A stretch of 64,000 nt of DNA from Roseateles sp. (GTDB taxonomy: Bacteria > Pseudomonadota > Gammaproteobacteria > Burkholderiales > Burkholderiaceae_C), in the NCBI GenBank assembly GCA_019234295.1, contig JAFALK010000034.1, positions 1 to 64,000 on the forward strand, written 5' to 3'. Made by a program: the position numbers and the translations under genes. Of the stretch, positions 16,388-25,814 are shown one piece after another. How positions within the stretch are numbered: the stretch's first letter is position 1; every line of letters starts with the position of its first letter. Below the pieces are notes generated by a model, which was not told the origin of the DNA, did no database searches, and saw only the letters and a program-made list of their open reading frames with translations.

Positions 16388-18543
16388 TCGGCGCCCATTT
16401 CCTTGAGCAGCCGGTCGGCATGGTCGACGACCTTCATCTGCCACTGCATGTAGCGGGCATCGAGGCAGATCGAGCGCGACATCTTGGGGTTGAAGTCCCA
16501 GGAGTCGATCACCGAGTCCAGGGTGCCGTCGAACAGCAGGCCCACGAGTTCGCCCTTGGCGTTCAGCACGGGCGAGCCCGAGTTGCCGCCGGTCGTGTCG
16601 AGCGTGGAGAGGAAGTTCACCGGCACCGAGTTCAGCGACTTCATGCCATAGCGGTCCAGCTGGTAGGACTTGATCGCGGCAATCTGCGCGGCCGGGGCGT
16701 CGAATTCTCCCTCGCCGGTGGCCTTGGCCAGCACGCCACGCAGCGTGGTGAAGGCAGTCCAGTTCGTGCCGTCGGCGCCCGGATTGCGACCGGTGATCTT
16801 GCCAAAGGTGATGCGCAGGGTGCCGTTTGCGTCGGGGTAGACAACCTCGCCCTTGGAGGCATGCCAGGCGATCACGGCCTTCATGGTCGTGGCGTAGGCA
16901 GGCTGAATCAGGCCGGCCATCTCCTTGTCGCGCAGCTCGCGGGCGTCGTCGTCCGCGGCCAGGGCCACGGCGGCCTTGATGAAGCTGTCGTCGCTGGCCT
17001 GGAAGTCGGCCGCGCTCTTGGTCAGCCAGGCGGTGCGCTCGGCGCTCTTGGCCAGCAGCGTGCCGGCGTACAGCGCGTCCAGGCGGGCCTTGATGGCCCC
17101 TTCGTTCATGCCGGGCTCCAGGCCCAGGGCGGCCAGGAAGGGCTTGTTCAGCGTGTCGGGCGACTGCGCCAGGTACTGCAGCATGAAGTGTGTGACCAGG
17201 GCCTTGTCGGTGGCCTCGTCGTAGCGGCGGTCGATGGTTTGCAGGCCCTGGCGGATGCGAAGTTCGTCGCGCAGCTGGTAGCCGCTTTCGCGCTCGGCGT
17301 CGGGCAGCTGGTGCTGGCGAGCGAGCTTGTACATCTGGCGCGCAGCAGCCAGCAGGCGAGGGCTGGTGCCGGCCAGCAGGGCTTCGCGCTTCTGCACGGC
17401 CTGGCGCTCGGCAAGCAGTTTCTCGACCGTCGCGATCGCGTCGCCAAACTGGGCGCGGCGGCCGGCATCGGCCTGCACCCAGTCCTTCAGGCCGGCGAAC
17501 TCACGGTTTTTGCGCTCCATGATCTCGGGGCTGTCCTCAAAGCTCTTTTGCTGGCCGCTGAGGTTCTTCCAGACGTTGTTCAGGCCAGCGAGCGTGCTGG
17601 CCATGGCGATCTGGGCATCCTTGCGGCCCGCCGTGGCGGCCTCAATGGTGGCGATGGACTCGCCGGACATACGGATGCGCGAGGGTTGGGCGGATTCGAA
17701 GGCGAAGGCCACCTCGGGCGCCAGGCGCATGCGGTTGGTCATGCCCGGATAGCCGGCGACCATGACGAAATCGCCCTCGTCGAGCTTGCCGGTGGCCAGC
17801 TTCAGATGGTGCTTGGGCTGGTAGGGCTTGTTGTTGGGGCTGAAGTCAGCCGGCTTGCCGTCCGGGCCCACGTACGCGCGGTAGTAGCTGAAGTCGCCGG
17901 TGTGGCGCGGCCACATCCAGTTGTCGGTGTCACCGCCGAACTTGCCCACGCCCATCGGGGGTGCATAGACCAGGCGCACGTCGCGAATCTCGAGCTGCTT
18001 GAACAGCTGGTACTGCGACGCGCCATAGAGGCTGGCCACGCGGCAGCGGTAGGGGCCTGTCTCGCAGGCGGCCAGGATGGCCTTCTCGTTGGCCTCCATG
18101 GCCTTCAGCCGAGCCGCGCCAGTGGCAGCTTGCGCAGCCTTGTCGAGGATCTTGTCCGTGACGTCGGTGATGCTCTCGGTCACGAAGATGCGCGAGCCAG
18201 GGGCCGCCGGCAGTTCCTCTGAGAAGCTCTGGGCGAGGAAGCCGTTCTTGAGCAGGTCACGCTCGGGCTTGGAGTTGTACTGGATGCTGCCGTAGGCACA
18301 GTGGTGATTGGTCACCACCAGGCCCTCGGCCGACACGAAGGAAGCCGTGCAGCCACCCAGCGAGATGACGGCGCCCATCGGATATTCGGTCAGCTTGGCC
18401 AGCTGCTCGGGCGCGATCTTGAGGCCCTCGGCCTTGAGGGCCTTGGCGATCTGCGGCAGCTGCTGGGGCATCCACATGCCTTCCACAGCCAGGCTGGGCA
18501 GGGCTGCCGCGAGCAGCGACAGCGGGATCAGGTGCTTCTTCAT
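16384..18543 (-). CDS. S46-family dipeptidyl peptidase (DPP7-type predicted)
   Basis: A 719-residue exported peptidase with signal MKKHLIPLSLLAAALPSLA. The catalytic His is in VVTNHHCAYG and the catalytic Ser in TTGGNSGSPV near the C-terminus, as in S46 DPP7/DPP11. Eighteen residues after that Ser is a Gly (LLFDG). In the family Arg at this place (DPP11) gives Asp/Glu preference and Gly (DPP7) a hydrophobic preference, so a DPP7-like activity is inferred. The start at MKKHL is set by the signal peptide. It lies 44 bases after the M20 peptidase gene and overlaps the serine hydrolase gene by 4 bases. Confidence 0.9.
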   Translation of the reverse strand: MKKHLIPLSLLAAALPSLAVEGMWMPQQLPQIAKALKAEGLKIAPEQLAKLTEYPMGAVISLGGCTASFVSAEGLVVTNHHCAYGSIQYNSKPERDLLKNGFLAQSFSEELPAAPGSRIFVTESITDVTDKILDKAAQAATGAARLKAMEANEKAILAACETGPYRCRVASLYGASQYQLFKQLEIRDVRLVYAPPMGVGKFGGDTDNWMWPRHTGDFSYYRAYVGPDGKPADFSPNNKPYQPKHHLKLATGKLDEGDFVMVAGYPGMTNRMRLAPEVAFAFESAQPSRIRMSGESIATIEAATAGRKDAQIAMASTLAGLNNVWKNLSGQQKSFEDSPEIMERKNREFAGLKDWVQADAGRRAQFGDAIATVEKLLAERQAVQKREALLAGTSPRLLAAARQMYKLARQHQLPDAERESGYQLRDELRIRQGLQTIDRRYDEATDKALVTHFMLQYLAQSPDTLNKPFLAALGLEPGMNEGAIKARLDALYAGTLLAKSAERTAWLTKSAADFQASDDSFIKAAVALAADDDARELRDKEMAGLIQPAYATTMKAVIAWHASKGEVVYPDANGTLRITFGKITGRNPGADGTNWTAFTTLRGVLAKATGEGEFDAPAAQIAAIKSYQLDRYGMKSLNSVPVNFLSTLDTTGGNSGSPVLNAKGELVGLLFDGTLDSVIDSWDFNPKMSRSICLDARYMQWQMKVVDHADRLLKEMGAE

Positions 18544-18587
18544 CGGGTTCGACTCGTTGGAGTGACAAAACCCGCGAAGATACACCG

Positions 18588-19832
18588 TTACTTGCGTGAA
18601 GCTGTCTGGATCAGCTTTGCCGCCATGTAAAGGCGCGGCACGATGGAGTCCACGCGGACGTACTCTGTCTGGCTGCCGTGTGCTCCGCCGCCTCGCAGCC
18701 CCAACGATTCGAGCACCGGCCCCTTGGCCTGCAAGGCAGCAAACGCCGCATCCGTGCCGCCACCTTCGGGCTCGGTGACGAGCTCGAGCCTGTGGCCCAG
18801 CTCGGCCGCGATGGCCACGGCCGCAGCCCCCAGCATGCGCGAGGGCAGCGTCGCCTCCATGGGCGGCCGGCGGCGCTCGAAGCGCATCTCCAGGCGGGCC
18901 TCGGGCAGGAGCTGTTCGGCCATGGTGCTGCGCAAGCGCGCCTCCACGCGTTCGAAGTCGGCAAGGCGGCGCACGCGCACGTCGGCGTCTGCGCTTGCGG
19001 TGGGGGGCAGCATGTTGCGCGCCTCACCAGCCCGGGCCTGGGTCCAGGCCAGGCTGATGTCGTCGTCGTTGGAGAAGAGGCGCCGGGTCTGCAGGATCTG
19101 GTGCGCCAGCTCGTCCAGCGCGTTCACGCCCGCGCCTTTGACCGCCGCCGCGTGGGCCGCTCGGCCGCGCACGTCCAGGTGCACCGCTGCAATGCCCGAG
19201 GTGGCCAGGGAGATCGCCTCACGGCCCGTGCCCTCGAAAGACAGCACCGCATCGTGCTCGGCGCCCAGGCGCGTGATCAGGGCCCGCGAGGCCGGCGAGG
19301 AGATCTCCTCGTCGCCGTTGAAGAGCACCGTGATGCGAGCGTAATCGTCGAAGCCACGCGCGCGCAGCAGCGCCAGCGTGTGCAGCACCAAGGCCAGGCC
19401 CTGCTTGTCGTCGAGGATACCCAGGCCGTAGGCGCGGTCGCCGCGCAGCTGGAAGGGCTGGCGCGCCAGGCTGCCGCTTGGGTAAACCGTGTCCATGTGG
19501 GCCAGCAGTAGCACTGAGCGAGTGCCATTGCCCCTGAACGTGGCTCGCACCATGGCGCCGGGCTGCTCGGGCGTGTCTTCCATGCGGTAGACCTCGGTGG
19601 GGGCGATCAGCTCCACCTCGCCGCCCAGCTGGTCGAGCCGCTTCATCAGCAGCTGAGCCAGGCGCTGCAAGCCGGCCGGCTCGCGGCTGCCGGTCTCGAT
19701 CGCACAGAATTCGGCCAGGCTGTCGAGCATCGGCTGCTGCTCGGCGCGCGCTGCGGCCAGCAGCGCCTCATCGGGCCCGGCATTCGCATGCAGGCTTGAG
19801 ATCAGCAGCACGGTCAATAAAAACGAGCGCAT
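18588..19832 (-). CDS. M20-family metallopeptidase, exported (carboxypeptidase G2-like)
   Basis: A 414-residue peptidase with signal peptide MRSFLLTVLLISSLHANA. Metal and catalytic residues are visible: His and Asp in LLLAHMDTVYPSG, Asp in GILDDKQG, the Glu pair in FNGDEEISS, and the late His in GGGAHGSQTEYV. It should hydrolyse terminal peptide bonds of small peptides or conjugates in the periplasm. An in-frame TTG two codons upstream is the alternative start. It is first of an operon with the S46 peptidase and the serine hydrolase. A second, plus-strand M20 gene is at 43008. Confidence 0.9.
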   Translation of the reverse strand: MRSFLLTVLLISSLHANAGPDEALLAAARAEQQPMLDSLAEFCAIETGSREPAGLQRLAQLLMKRLDQLGGEVELIAPTEVYRMEDTPEQPGAMVRATFRGNGTRSVLLLAHMDTVYPSGSLARQPFQLRGDRAYGLGILDDKQGLALVLHTLALLRARGFDDYARITVLFNGDEEISSPASRALITRLGAEHDAVLSFEGTGREAISLATSGIAAVHLDVRGRAAHAAAVKGAGVNALDELAHQILQTRRLFSNDDDISLAWTQARAGEARNMLPPTASADADVRVRRLADFERVEARLRSTMAEQLLPEARLEMRFERRRPPMEATLPSRMLGAAAVAIAAELGHRLELVTEPEGGGTDAAFAALQAKGPVLESLGLRGGGAHGSQTEYVRVDSIVPRLYMAAKLIQTASRK

Positions 19833-19953
19833 GGGCAAAGAGCAAGAGCAAGAGCAAACTGAAGGCGGTCAAAAATTATCGGTAGCGCAGTAGCAGCGCC
19901 GCTTCAGGGTTCTCACCCGGGGCCTTGAGGCCCCTGCAGTCCGGGAGTAAGCA

Positions 19954-20217
19954 ATGGACCTTGCCCAAATGGCCCGCATCCGCCACTGGCTGCGCCTGCA
20001 CGGCGCGCGCCACCCGGCCGAGCTGTGGATCTGGGACTTGATCTGCATCGCCTGGGTCGCCGCCTGGTTGGCGATTCCGCTCTCGGTCATTCTTGGCAGG
20101 GACGAACTCATGCCGCTATCCCTGCTGGCCCTCGTGCTGCCGGCGCTGTATGTTGCGTGGCGCAGCCGACTGCATCGGCGCGGCAAGCTCAGGTGCGATT
20201 GGTTGACGGCCTTGTAG
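19954..20217 (+). CDS. Small membrane protein, unknown function
   Basis: An 87-residue protein with two hydrophobic segments (about 24-47 and 53-70) and a basic C-terminus. It is not recognised. GGGAG at 19942-19946 precedes the start codon. A strong 6-bp GC hairpin (19919-19934, GGGGCC/GGCCCC around TTGA) stands 20 bases before the ATG and could affect translation or stop readthrough transcription. Confidence 0.65.
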   Translation: MDLAQMARIRHWLRLHGARHPAELWIWDLICIAWVAAWLAIPLSVILGRDELMPLSLLALVLPALYVAWRSRLHRRGKLRCDWLTAL

Positions 20218-20303
20218 CGTGGCCCGGTCGGAACGCTTGGCGCCGGCATCCTGTACAAATGCGCAACCGGCACCTTTGCCACCGAAACTTCGGGCCCATC
20301 GCC

Positions 20304-20864
20304 TTGAACGTCCTCGCCCTCTCCGGCAGCCTGCGCCAGGCTTCGATCAACACCGCCTTCTGCCTCGCCGCCGCGCGGCTCGCGCCCGCGCCCATGCAGA
20401 TCACGCTGTTCGCCGGCCTCGGCGCCCTACCCCTGTTCAACCCCGATCTCGAGACCGACCCGCCATGGTCAGTGCAGGACTTGCGCCAGGCGGTTGCACG
20501 CGCTGACGCGCTCTTGATCGCGAGCCCCGAATATGCGCACGGCATTTCAGGCGTGATGAAGAACGCGCTCGACTGGCTGGTCAGCGACGAGGGCGTCGTG
20601 CACAAGCCCGTGGCGCTCGTCAACACCTCGCCGCGCGCGCATCACGCCTGCGACGCCTTGCGCGAAATCCTCAAGACAATGTCGACGACGCTCGTGACGG
20701 ATGCGTCGACGGCCCTGGCGCTGCCGCGTGGCTGCGTGACGCAAGAGGCCATGCTGTCGGCACCGGAAGTCCGTGGCGCCATTGCCGACTTGCTTACAGC
20801 GCTGGCCACACATCTGACAGGTGGGGGTGGCCACGAGGGCGTGGCCCAGTTTTCGCTGGCCTGA
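20304..20864 (+). CDS. NADPH-dependent FMN reductase family protein
   Basis: About 186 residues with the flavodoxin-like reductase pattern: N-terminal LNVLALSGSLRQASINT binds the FMN phosphate, and SPEYAHGISGVMKNALDWL is the family hallmark. It should reduce FMN, quinones or chromate-like acceptors using NAD(P)H. The TTG at 20304 gives the usual family start (MNVLALSGSLR). An in-frame ATG at 20259 would add 15 residues. Neither has a clear ribosome site. It ends 11 bases before a convergent gene. Confidence 0.85.
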   Translation: MNVLALSGSLRQASINTAFCLAAARLAPAPMQITLFAGLGALPLFNPDLETDPPWSVQDLRQAVARADALLIASPEYAHGISGVMKNALDWLVSDEGVVHKPVALVNTSPRAHHACDALREILKTMSTTLVTDASTALALPRGCVTQEAMLSAPEVRGAIADLLTALATHLTGGGGHEGVAQFSLA

Positions 20865-20875
20865 AGCCCCGAGCT

Positions 20876-21214
20876 TCAGTGGGTCAGCGCGACCCACTCC
20901 CCGGCCCGCTCGTAGGCCTCGAACAGCGTGATCGCCAGATCGCGCAGCACGGGGTCATCGCCGCCGTAGCCCTGGGCCAGGCGTTCGCAAGCGTAGAGCC
21001 GGTCGTACACCATGCGCATCGGCAAGACGCGATGGCCGTAGCGCTCCATCAGATGCGCAAACTGCTGCAGCTGACCCATGTCCACCGGCGACGCGATGGG
21101 CGAGGCGATCTCCACGCTCTGCTGCGGGCGCAGGCTCGGGTCCACGGCCTGTCCGCTGAACGTATACGTCAGCTCTGGGCCGGATTCGGGCAGCAGATGG
21201 AGCGGGATGAGCAT
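20876..21214 (-). CDS. Conserved hypothetical protein, 112 residues
   Basis: A soluble protein with no family I can name. The first half is predicted mainly strand (PLHLLPESGPELTYTFSG) and the second half is helical, with many Arg, Tyr and Glu (HLMERYGHRVLPMRMVYDRLYACERLAQGYG). It lies downstream of the deaminase gene on the same strand, 65 bases away, and may be the last gene of the yafS-rnhA-deaminase operon. Confidence 0.7.
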   Translation of the reverse strand: MLIPLHLLPESGPELTYTFSGQAVDPSLRPQQSVEIASPIASPVDMGQLQQFAHLMERYGHRVLPMRMVYDRLYACERLAQGYGGDDPVLRDLAITLFEAYERAGEWVALTH

Positions 21215-21279
21215 GTCGGCATGATCGGCCGCCCGCGCCGGGAGCTAAAGCTTGATGAAGACGGCGTTTGCGGCCCAGT

Positions 21280-21798
21280 TCAATGCTTACCCTGGATGAA
21301 GTCAGCCAGCTCCTCGCACCACTGCGCCGCTGCGGCGGCGGTCTCACTGAGCTGGTGCGCCTCCACGCCGGCATCGGCCATCATCTTGGCGGAGGCCGAG
21401 TTGGCCGCCTGGTGGTGGTCCTTCTTCTCCAGGAAGAACACGCGGCGGATGCCGGCCTGGATGATGGACTGCGTGCAGCGCGGGCAGGGGAACTGGGTGG
21501 CGTAGATCGTGCCGTCGGTCAGTGGCAGCACCACGCAGTTGAGGATGGCGTTGACCTCGGCGTGGACGATGTAGCTGTGGCGCGAGTTCAGCGGATCGCT
21601 GTCATCGTCGGCCCAGTAAGCGGGGTCGGCATCGTCACAGCCGCGCGGCAGGCCGTTGTAGCCCACGCCGAGGATCTTGTTGTCCCGGCTGGCGATACAG
21701 GCGCCGTTGCGCTTCTTGGCGTCCTTGGAGCGCGCTGCGGCCAGCAACGCCACGCCCATGAACATGGAATGCCAGTCGATCAGAGGTTTGTTGTCCAT
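21280..21798 (-). CDS. Cytidine/deoxycytidylate deaminase family protein
   Basis: A 172-residue zinc deaminase. Zinc ligands are His and catalytic Glu in HAEVNAILN and the two Cys in PCPRCTQSIIQAG. Upstream, RNGACIASRDNKILGVGYNG is typical of dCMP deaminase/ComE-like members, pointing to dCMP as substrate. It starts 2 bases after the rnhA stop, indicating one transcript. A role in pyrimidine nucleotide supply fits; a tRNA or cytosine deaminase is less likely given the ComE-like N-terminal half. Confidence 0.88.
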   Translation of the reverse strand: MDNKPLIDWHSMFMGVALLAAARSKDAKKRNGACIASRDNKILGVGYNGLPRGCDDADPAYWADDDSDPLNSRHSYIVHAEVNAILNCVVLPLTDGTIYATQFPCPRCTQSIIQAGIRRVFFLEKKDHHQAANSASAKMMADAGVEAHQLSETAAAAAQWCEELADFIQGKH

Positions 21799-21800
21799 GT

Positions 21801-22256
21801 TCAGCCGGCGCTCTCCACGCCTCGGTTTGCAAGTTCGTCGGCGCGCTCGTTGCCCGGGTCTCCGGCATGACCCTTGACCCAGCGCCACTCCACCTGGTGC
21901 AGCCGGGCCAGCGCGTCCAGCCGCTGCCACAGCTCGGCGTTCTTCACCGGCTTGCCGTCGGCCGTCTTCCAGCCGCGGCGCTGCCAGCCGCTGATCCATT
22001 CGGTCATGCCCTTGCGCACGTATTCGCTGTCGGTGTAGATGACGACCGCGCAGGAGCGCTTGAGCGAGGCCAGCGCCTCGATGGGCGCGGTGAGCTCCAT
22101 GCGGTTGTTGGTGGTGAGCTTCTCGCCGCCGAACATCTCCTTCTCGTGCTCGCCGGCCTTGAGCCATGCGCCCCAGCCGCCGCGGCCGGGGTTGCCCTTG
22201 CAGGCACCGTCGGTGTAGATGGTGACTTGCGGCTTCTTGATCTTCAGTTCGGTCAT
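21801..22256 (-). CDS. rnhA: Ribonuclease HI
   Basis: A 151-residue RNase HI. All four catalytic carboxylates are visible: Asp in [11 protein letters not shown], Glu in [11 protein letters not shown], Asp in YTDSEYV and Asp in GNERADELA, with the His of VKGHAGD. It cuts RNA in RNA-DNA hybrids. It overlaps the yafS-like gene by 4 bases (ATGA). The gloB-yafS-rnhA neighbourhood is the same as in E. coli. Confidence 0.96.
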   Translation of the reverse strand: MTELKIKKPQVTIYTDGACKGNPGRGGWGAWLKAGEHEKEMFGGEKLTTNNRMELTAPIEALASLKRSCAVVIYTDSEYVRKGMTEWISGWQRRGWKTADGKPVKNAELWQRLDALARLHQVEWRWVKGHAGDPGNERADELANRGVESAG

Positions 22257-23023
22257 TTCTTGTGATGTGAGTTCACGGCCACGGCCGGCGCGGCGCGGGC
22301 CTTGGTCTTTCTGGATTTGGCCAGGCCCACGAGCCGCATACCGTGCACGCGCTTGACGGCGCTGATGAAGTACACAGCACCCAGCACGGGCCACCATCGC
22401 GAGCCGATCGCCTCGATCCAGCGCCAACGATGGATCCATTTCTCGGTGCGCAGCGGAGGGGCATAACAGCCGAATCGTGCGGCATCGACCTCCAACCCGA
22501 GCAGACGCAACCAATCGCGCAGTCGCCAGTAGCCGATGAAGTCGCCGGCGCGCGGCAGGAAGAGCCGCCGCTTGCGCGAGACGGAGGTGAGTCGGCCGAG
22601 ATTCTGCCGCAGGCCCCAGAGGCTGGCGGGGTTCAGGCCCACGACAATGAGCCGCCCCTCGGGACGCAGCACGCGCTCGACCTCGCGCAGGGTCCGGTGC
22701 GGATCGCGCGCAAGCTCCAGCGCGTGGGGCAGCACGATCAGGTCCAGGCTCGCCGTGGCGAAGGGGAGCTCGTCAAACTCGCAATACAGGGAGATGCAGG
22801 CTCCCTGCACCGGCGCGCCAAGGTTGTCCATGGCCAGCCAGCGCTGCGGCATGCGATTGCTGGCCAGCGCCGGCAACTCGGGCAGACCCAGCTGCAGCGC
22901 GTGGAAGCCGAAGAGATCGGCCACCTGTGCATCCAGCTGGGCGCGCTCCCAGTCGAGCAAATAGCGCCCTGCAGGGGTTTGCAGCCACTGGGCCAACTCT
23001 ACAATCGAGGCTTCTCGTGTCAT
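22253..23023 (-). CDS. yafS: SAM-methyltransferase-like protein, YafS type
   Basis: A 256-residue protein of methyltransferase fold. The late motifs are clear ([20 protein letters not shown], then [21 protein letters not shown]). The usual glycine-rich SAM loop is replaced by [10 protein letters not shown], so cofactor binding may be altered. This and the gene order gloB-yafS-rnhA identify it as the YafS type, whose function is unknown. The start at MTREAS is chosen; its ATG overlaps the ATG of gloB on the other strand through a shared CATG. It is first of the leftward operon. Confidence 0.85.
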   Translation of the reverse strand: MTREASIVELAQWLQTPAGRYLLDWERAQLDAQVADLFGFHALQLGLPELPALASNRMPQRWLAMDNLGAPVQGACISLYCEFDELPFATASLDLIVLPHALELARDPHRTLREVERVLRPEGRLIVVGLNPASLWGLRQNLGRLTSVSRKRRLFLPRAGDFIGYWRLRDWLRLLGLEVDAARFGCYAPPLRTEKWIHRWRWIEAIGSRWWPVLGAVYFISAVKRVHGMRLVGLAKSRKTKARAAPAVAVNSHHKK

Positions 23024-23810
23024 GGGATCTGGATTGAACCTCACGCCGCTGCCGGCCTTTGCCGACAATTACATCTGGATGCTCGACAACGGGCGGGAAG
23101 CCCTGGTCGTCGACCCCGGTGATGCGGCGCCGGTGCTGCAGGCGCTGGGCGAGCGGTCGTTGAGTCTCGCGGGCATTCTAGTGACGCACCACCATAGTGA
23201 TCATGTCGGCGGACTCGCGGAGCTCAGGCCGCACCTGAGAGGCGCCGTCTACGGCCCGGCGCGTGAGAACATTCCCGCTCCTTACGAGCCGCTGGTAGCC
23301 GGCGATGAGGCCACGCTGCTGGGCCTGCGCTTCAAGGTGATCGAGGTGCCGGGCCACACGGCCGGCCACATCGCCTACTTCCACGCCTCGACAGAGGTTG
23401 CGCCCCTGCTGTTTTGCGGCGACACCTTGTTCTCGGCCGGCTGCGGCCGGCTTTTCGAGGGTACGCCGGAGCAGATGCACGCCTCGCTCGCAACCCTCGC
23501 GGCGCTGCCCGGCGAGACGCGCGTGTGCTGCGCCCACGAGTACACGCTCGCCAACCTGCGCTTCGCCCGCCACGTGGAGCCCGGCAATGCGGCGCTGCGC
23601 GCGCATGAAGCCTGGGCGCGCATGCAGCGCGAGCGCGAGCTCCCCACCCTGCCCTCCACCATCGCGGTGGAACGGGCCATCAATCCCTTCTTGCGCGCGC
23701 ATGAGCCCGAAGTGGCCCGCAGCGCGCACGGGCACCAGTCCGAAACCCCACCCGACAACCCCGTGGCCGTCTTCGCCACGTTGCGCCAGTGGAAGAACGA
23801 ATTCAAATGA
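23022..23810 (+). CDS. gloB: Hydroxyacylglutathione hydrolase (glyoxalase II)
   Basis: A metallo-beta-lactamase-fold enzyme that hydrolyses S-lactoylglutathione to lactate and glutathione in methylglyoxal detoxification. The metal motif THHHSDHVGG, then GHTAGHIAYF, CGDTLFSAGCGR and CCAHEYTLANLRFA are all typical, and the C-terminal substrate-binding helices are present. The ATG at 23022 is taken; the in-frame TTG at 23034 would give the commoner start (LNLTPLPAFADNY). It overlaps mltD by 4 bases. Confidence 0.95.
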   Translation: MGSGLNLTPLPAFADNYIWMLDNGREALVVDPGDAAPVLQALGERSLSLAGILVTHHHSDHVGGLAELRPHLRGAVYGPARENIPAPYEPLVAGDEATLLGLRFKVIEVPGHTAGHIAYFHASTEVAPLLFCGDTLFSAGCGRLFEGTPEQMHASLATLAALPGETRVCCAHEYTLANLRFARHVEPGNAALRAHEAWARMQRERELPTLPSTIAVERAINPFLRAHEPEVARSAHGHQSETPPDNPVAVFATLRQWKNEFK

Positions 23811-25408
23811 ACCTACGCCGCTTGGCACCCCTCGCCCTCGCCCTCGCCTGCCTTCTCGCTGCTTGCGCCAGCGCCCCTGGGCACCCGCCGGCCACCTCAT
23901 CCACCACCGCTCAAGCCCCCACGGCCCCCACCTCGGCAGATCCGGCGCCGAGCGTCGCCCCGCCGGCAATGGCCGGCATGTCGGCGACGGCGACGGCCAC
24001 GGCGACGGCCGAACCGGCCGCCGTGGAGATCGAAGACAGCCTGAACCCGGGCGTGAAGGTGGCTCTGGACGACGCCGCCTCCAAGGCCGACCTCTGGGCC
24101 CGCGTGCGCAGCGGCTTCGCCATGCCCGAGCTCAACAATGACGAGGTCGCCCGCGCCGAGGCCTGGTATGCAGCGCGGCCCGACTATGTGCAGCGCATGA
24201 CGACCCGCGGCGCACGCTACCTCTATCACATCGTTCAAGAGTGCGAGAAGCGCGGCCTGCCCACTGAGCTGGCCCTGCTGCCCTTCGTGGAAAGCGCCTA
24301 CAACACCCAGGCCATGTCCACGGCCAAGGCCAGCGGCCTGTGGCAGTTCGTGCCGGCCACGGGCCGCGATTTCGACCTCAAGCAGAACCTCTTCCGCGAC
24401 GACCGGCGCGACGTCCTGGCCTCCACCAGCGCGGCCTTCGACTACCTCGGGCGGCTGTACAAGCAGTTCGGCGATTGGCACCTGGCCCTCGCCGCCTACA
24501 ACTGGGGCCAGGGCAACGTGGCCAAGGCGGTGGCGCGCAACCAGAAGGCCGGCCTGCCAACCGACTACGAAAGCCTGAACCTGCCGGCCGAGACGCGCTA
24601 CTACGTCCCCAAGCTGCAGGCGGTGAAGAACATCGTGATGACGCCAGGCGTCTACGGCCTGAGCCTGCCCGAGATCGAGAACCGTCCGTATTTCCTCTCG
24701 GTGCGCATCGAGCGGGACATCGATGTGGCCCAGGCAGCGCGCCTGGCTGAGATGAGCGAGGACGAGTTCCGTCAGTTCAATCCGCAGATGAACAAGCCGG
24801 TGATCCTGGCCAACGCCACCGACCAGTTGCTGCTGCCCTACGACAACGCGAGCCGCTTCGCAGCCAACCTCGCTGCGCACCGCGGCGCGCTGGCCACCTG
24901 GACGGCCTGGGTCGTGCCCAAGACCATGAAGCCGGCCGATGCAGCCAAGCAGACGGGCATGAGCGAAGCCCAGCTGCGTGAGGTGAACCGCATCCCGCCC
25001 AAGATGCTCGTGAAGGCCGGCTCCACCTTGCTCGTGCCGCGCACCGCCAAGCGCGACACGGACGTGTCCGAACACCTGGCCGACACGGCCAGCATCAGCC
25101 TCGCGCCCGACACGCCACCGCTGCGCAAGGTCTCGTTCAAGGCCGGCGCCAAGGGCGAGAGCGTGGCCAGCGTGGCCCGGCGCTACAAGACGAGCACGGC
25201 CCAGGTGGCGCAGTGGAACAAGGTCGGAACCAAGAGCAGCTTCAAGGCGGGCCAGACCATCGTGGTCTACACGGCGCAGCCGGCTGCAAACCCCGTCAAG
25301 CTGGCGGCCAAGCCGGCCAAGAAAAAGGCAGCCGTCAAGACCGCCTCGAAGATGCCGCAGACCCAGCTCGTCGCCGCCAAGACCAGCAGCGACGCGCTGC
25401 AGCGCTGA
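23807..25408 (+). CDS. mltD: Membrane-bound lytic murein transglycosylase D
   Basis: A 533-residue lipoprotein with signal and lipobox ending LLAAC. After a low-complexity Ala/Pro/Thr linker comes an SLT domain with catalytic Glu in ALLPFVESAYNTQAMS, then GLWQFVPATGRDFDL and ALAAYNWGQGNVAKA. LysM-type repeats follow (about 330-370, 380-425, 440-490), then a Lys-rich tail. It cleaves peptidoglycan glycan strands from the outer membrane side. The start overlaps the gloB stop (ATGA), so the two genes are coupled; they are also neighbours in E. coli. Confidence 0.93.
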   Translation: MNLRRLAPLALALACLLAACASAPGHPPATSSTTAQAPTAPTSADPAPSVAPPAMAGMSATATATATAEPAAVEIEDSLNPGVKVALDDAASKADLWARVRSGFAMPELNNDEVARAEAWYAARPDYVQRMTTRGARYLYHIVQECEKRGLPTELALLPFVESAYNTQAMSTAKASGLWQFVPATGRDFDLKQNLFRDDRRDVLASTSAAFDYLGRLYKQFGDWHLALAAYNWGQGNVAKAVARNQKAGLPTDYESLNLPAETRYYVPKLQAVKNIVMTPGVYGLSLPEIENRPYFLSVRIERDIDVAQAARLAEMSEDEFRQFNPQMNKPVILANATDQLLLPYDNASRFAANLAAHRGALATWTAWVVPKTMKPADAAKQTGMSEAQLREVNRIPPKMLVKAGSTLLVPRTAKRDTDVSEHLADTASISLAPDTPPLRKVSFKAGAKGESVASVARRYKTSTAQVAQWNKVGTKSSFKAGQTIVVYTAQPAANPVKLAAKPAKKKAAVKTASKMPQTQLVAAKTSSDALQR

Positions 25409-25801
25409 TCAGACGAAGAACAGCGCGATGCTGCAGGCCAGGCCGGCCGTCCACACGAGGGAGCGCAGCGCCGGCTGGTCGCCAATGTACAGGCCGATGT
25501 AGACGATGCGGATGGCCACGAAGGCCATGGCCAGCTGGTCGATGCGCGCCTGGTCGCCATGCATCTGCTGGGCCGCCAGCACCCCGGCGAAGAACAGGGG
25601 CAAGGCCTCGAAGCTGTTCGCCTGGGCCGCGTTGGCGCGTGCCTGGTAACCGCCCAGCCCGGCGAGCCAGCCGCGCGGATCGTGGTTGTCGAAGCCGCCC
25701 TCTCTGCGGCGCTTGCCGAAGCCGCGGCCCTTGGCAATTGACGCGCACACGACGGGCAGCACGGCGGCGATGATGATGCAGATGTTGGCTGTCGTCGTCA
25801 T
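25409..25801 (-). CDS. MAPEG-family membrane protein
   Basis: A 130-residue protein with four hydrophobic segments and the MAPEG hallmark ANAAQANSFEALPLFFAGVL. The family includes glutathione-dependent membrane enzymes and many bacterial members of unknown role. It ends next to mltD (convergent, no gap) and begins 13 bases after the recR stop on the same strand, so it may be the last gene of the dnaX-ybaB-recR transcript. Confidence 0.85.
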   Translation of the reverse strand: MTTTANICIIIAAVLPVVCASIAKGRGFGKRRREGGFDNHDPRGWLAGLGGYQARANAAQANSFEALPLFFAGVLAAQQMHGDQARIDQLAMAFVAIRIVYIGLYIGDQPALRSLVWTAGLACSIALFFV

Positions 25802-25814
25802 GGTGTGTTGAGCC

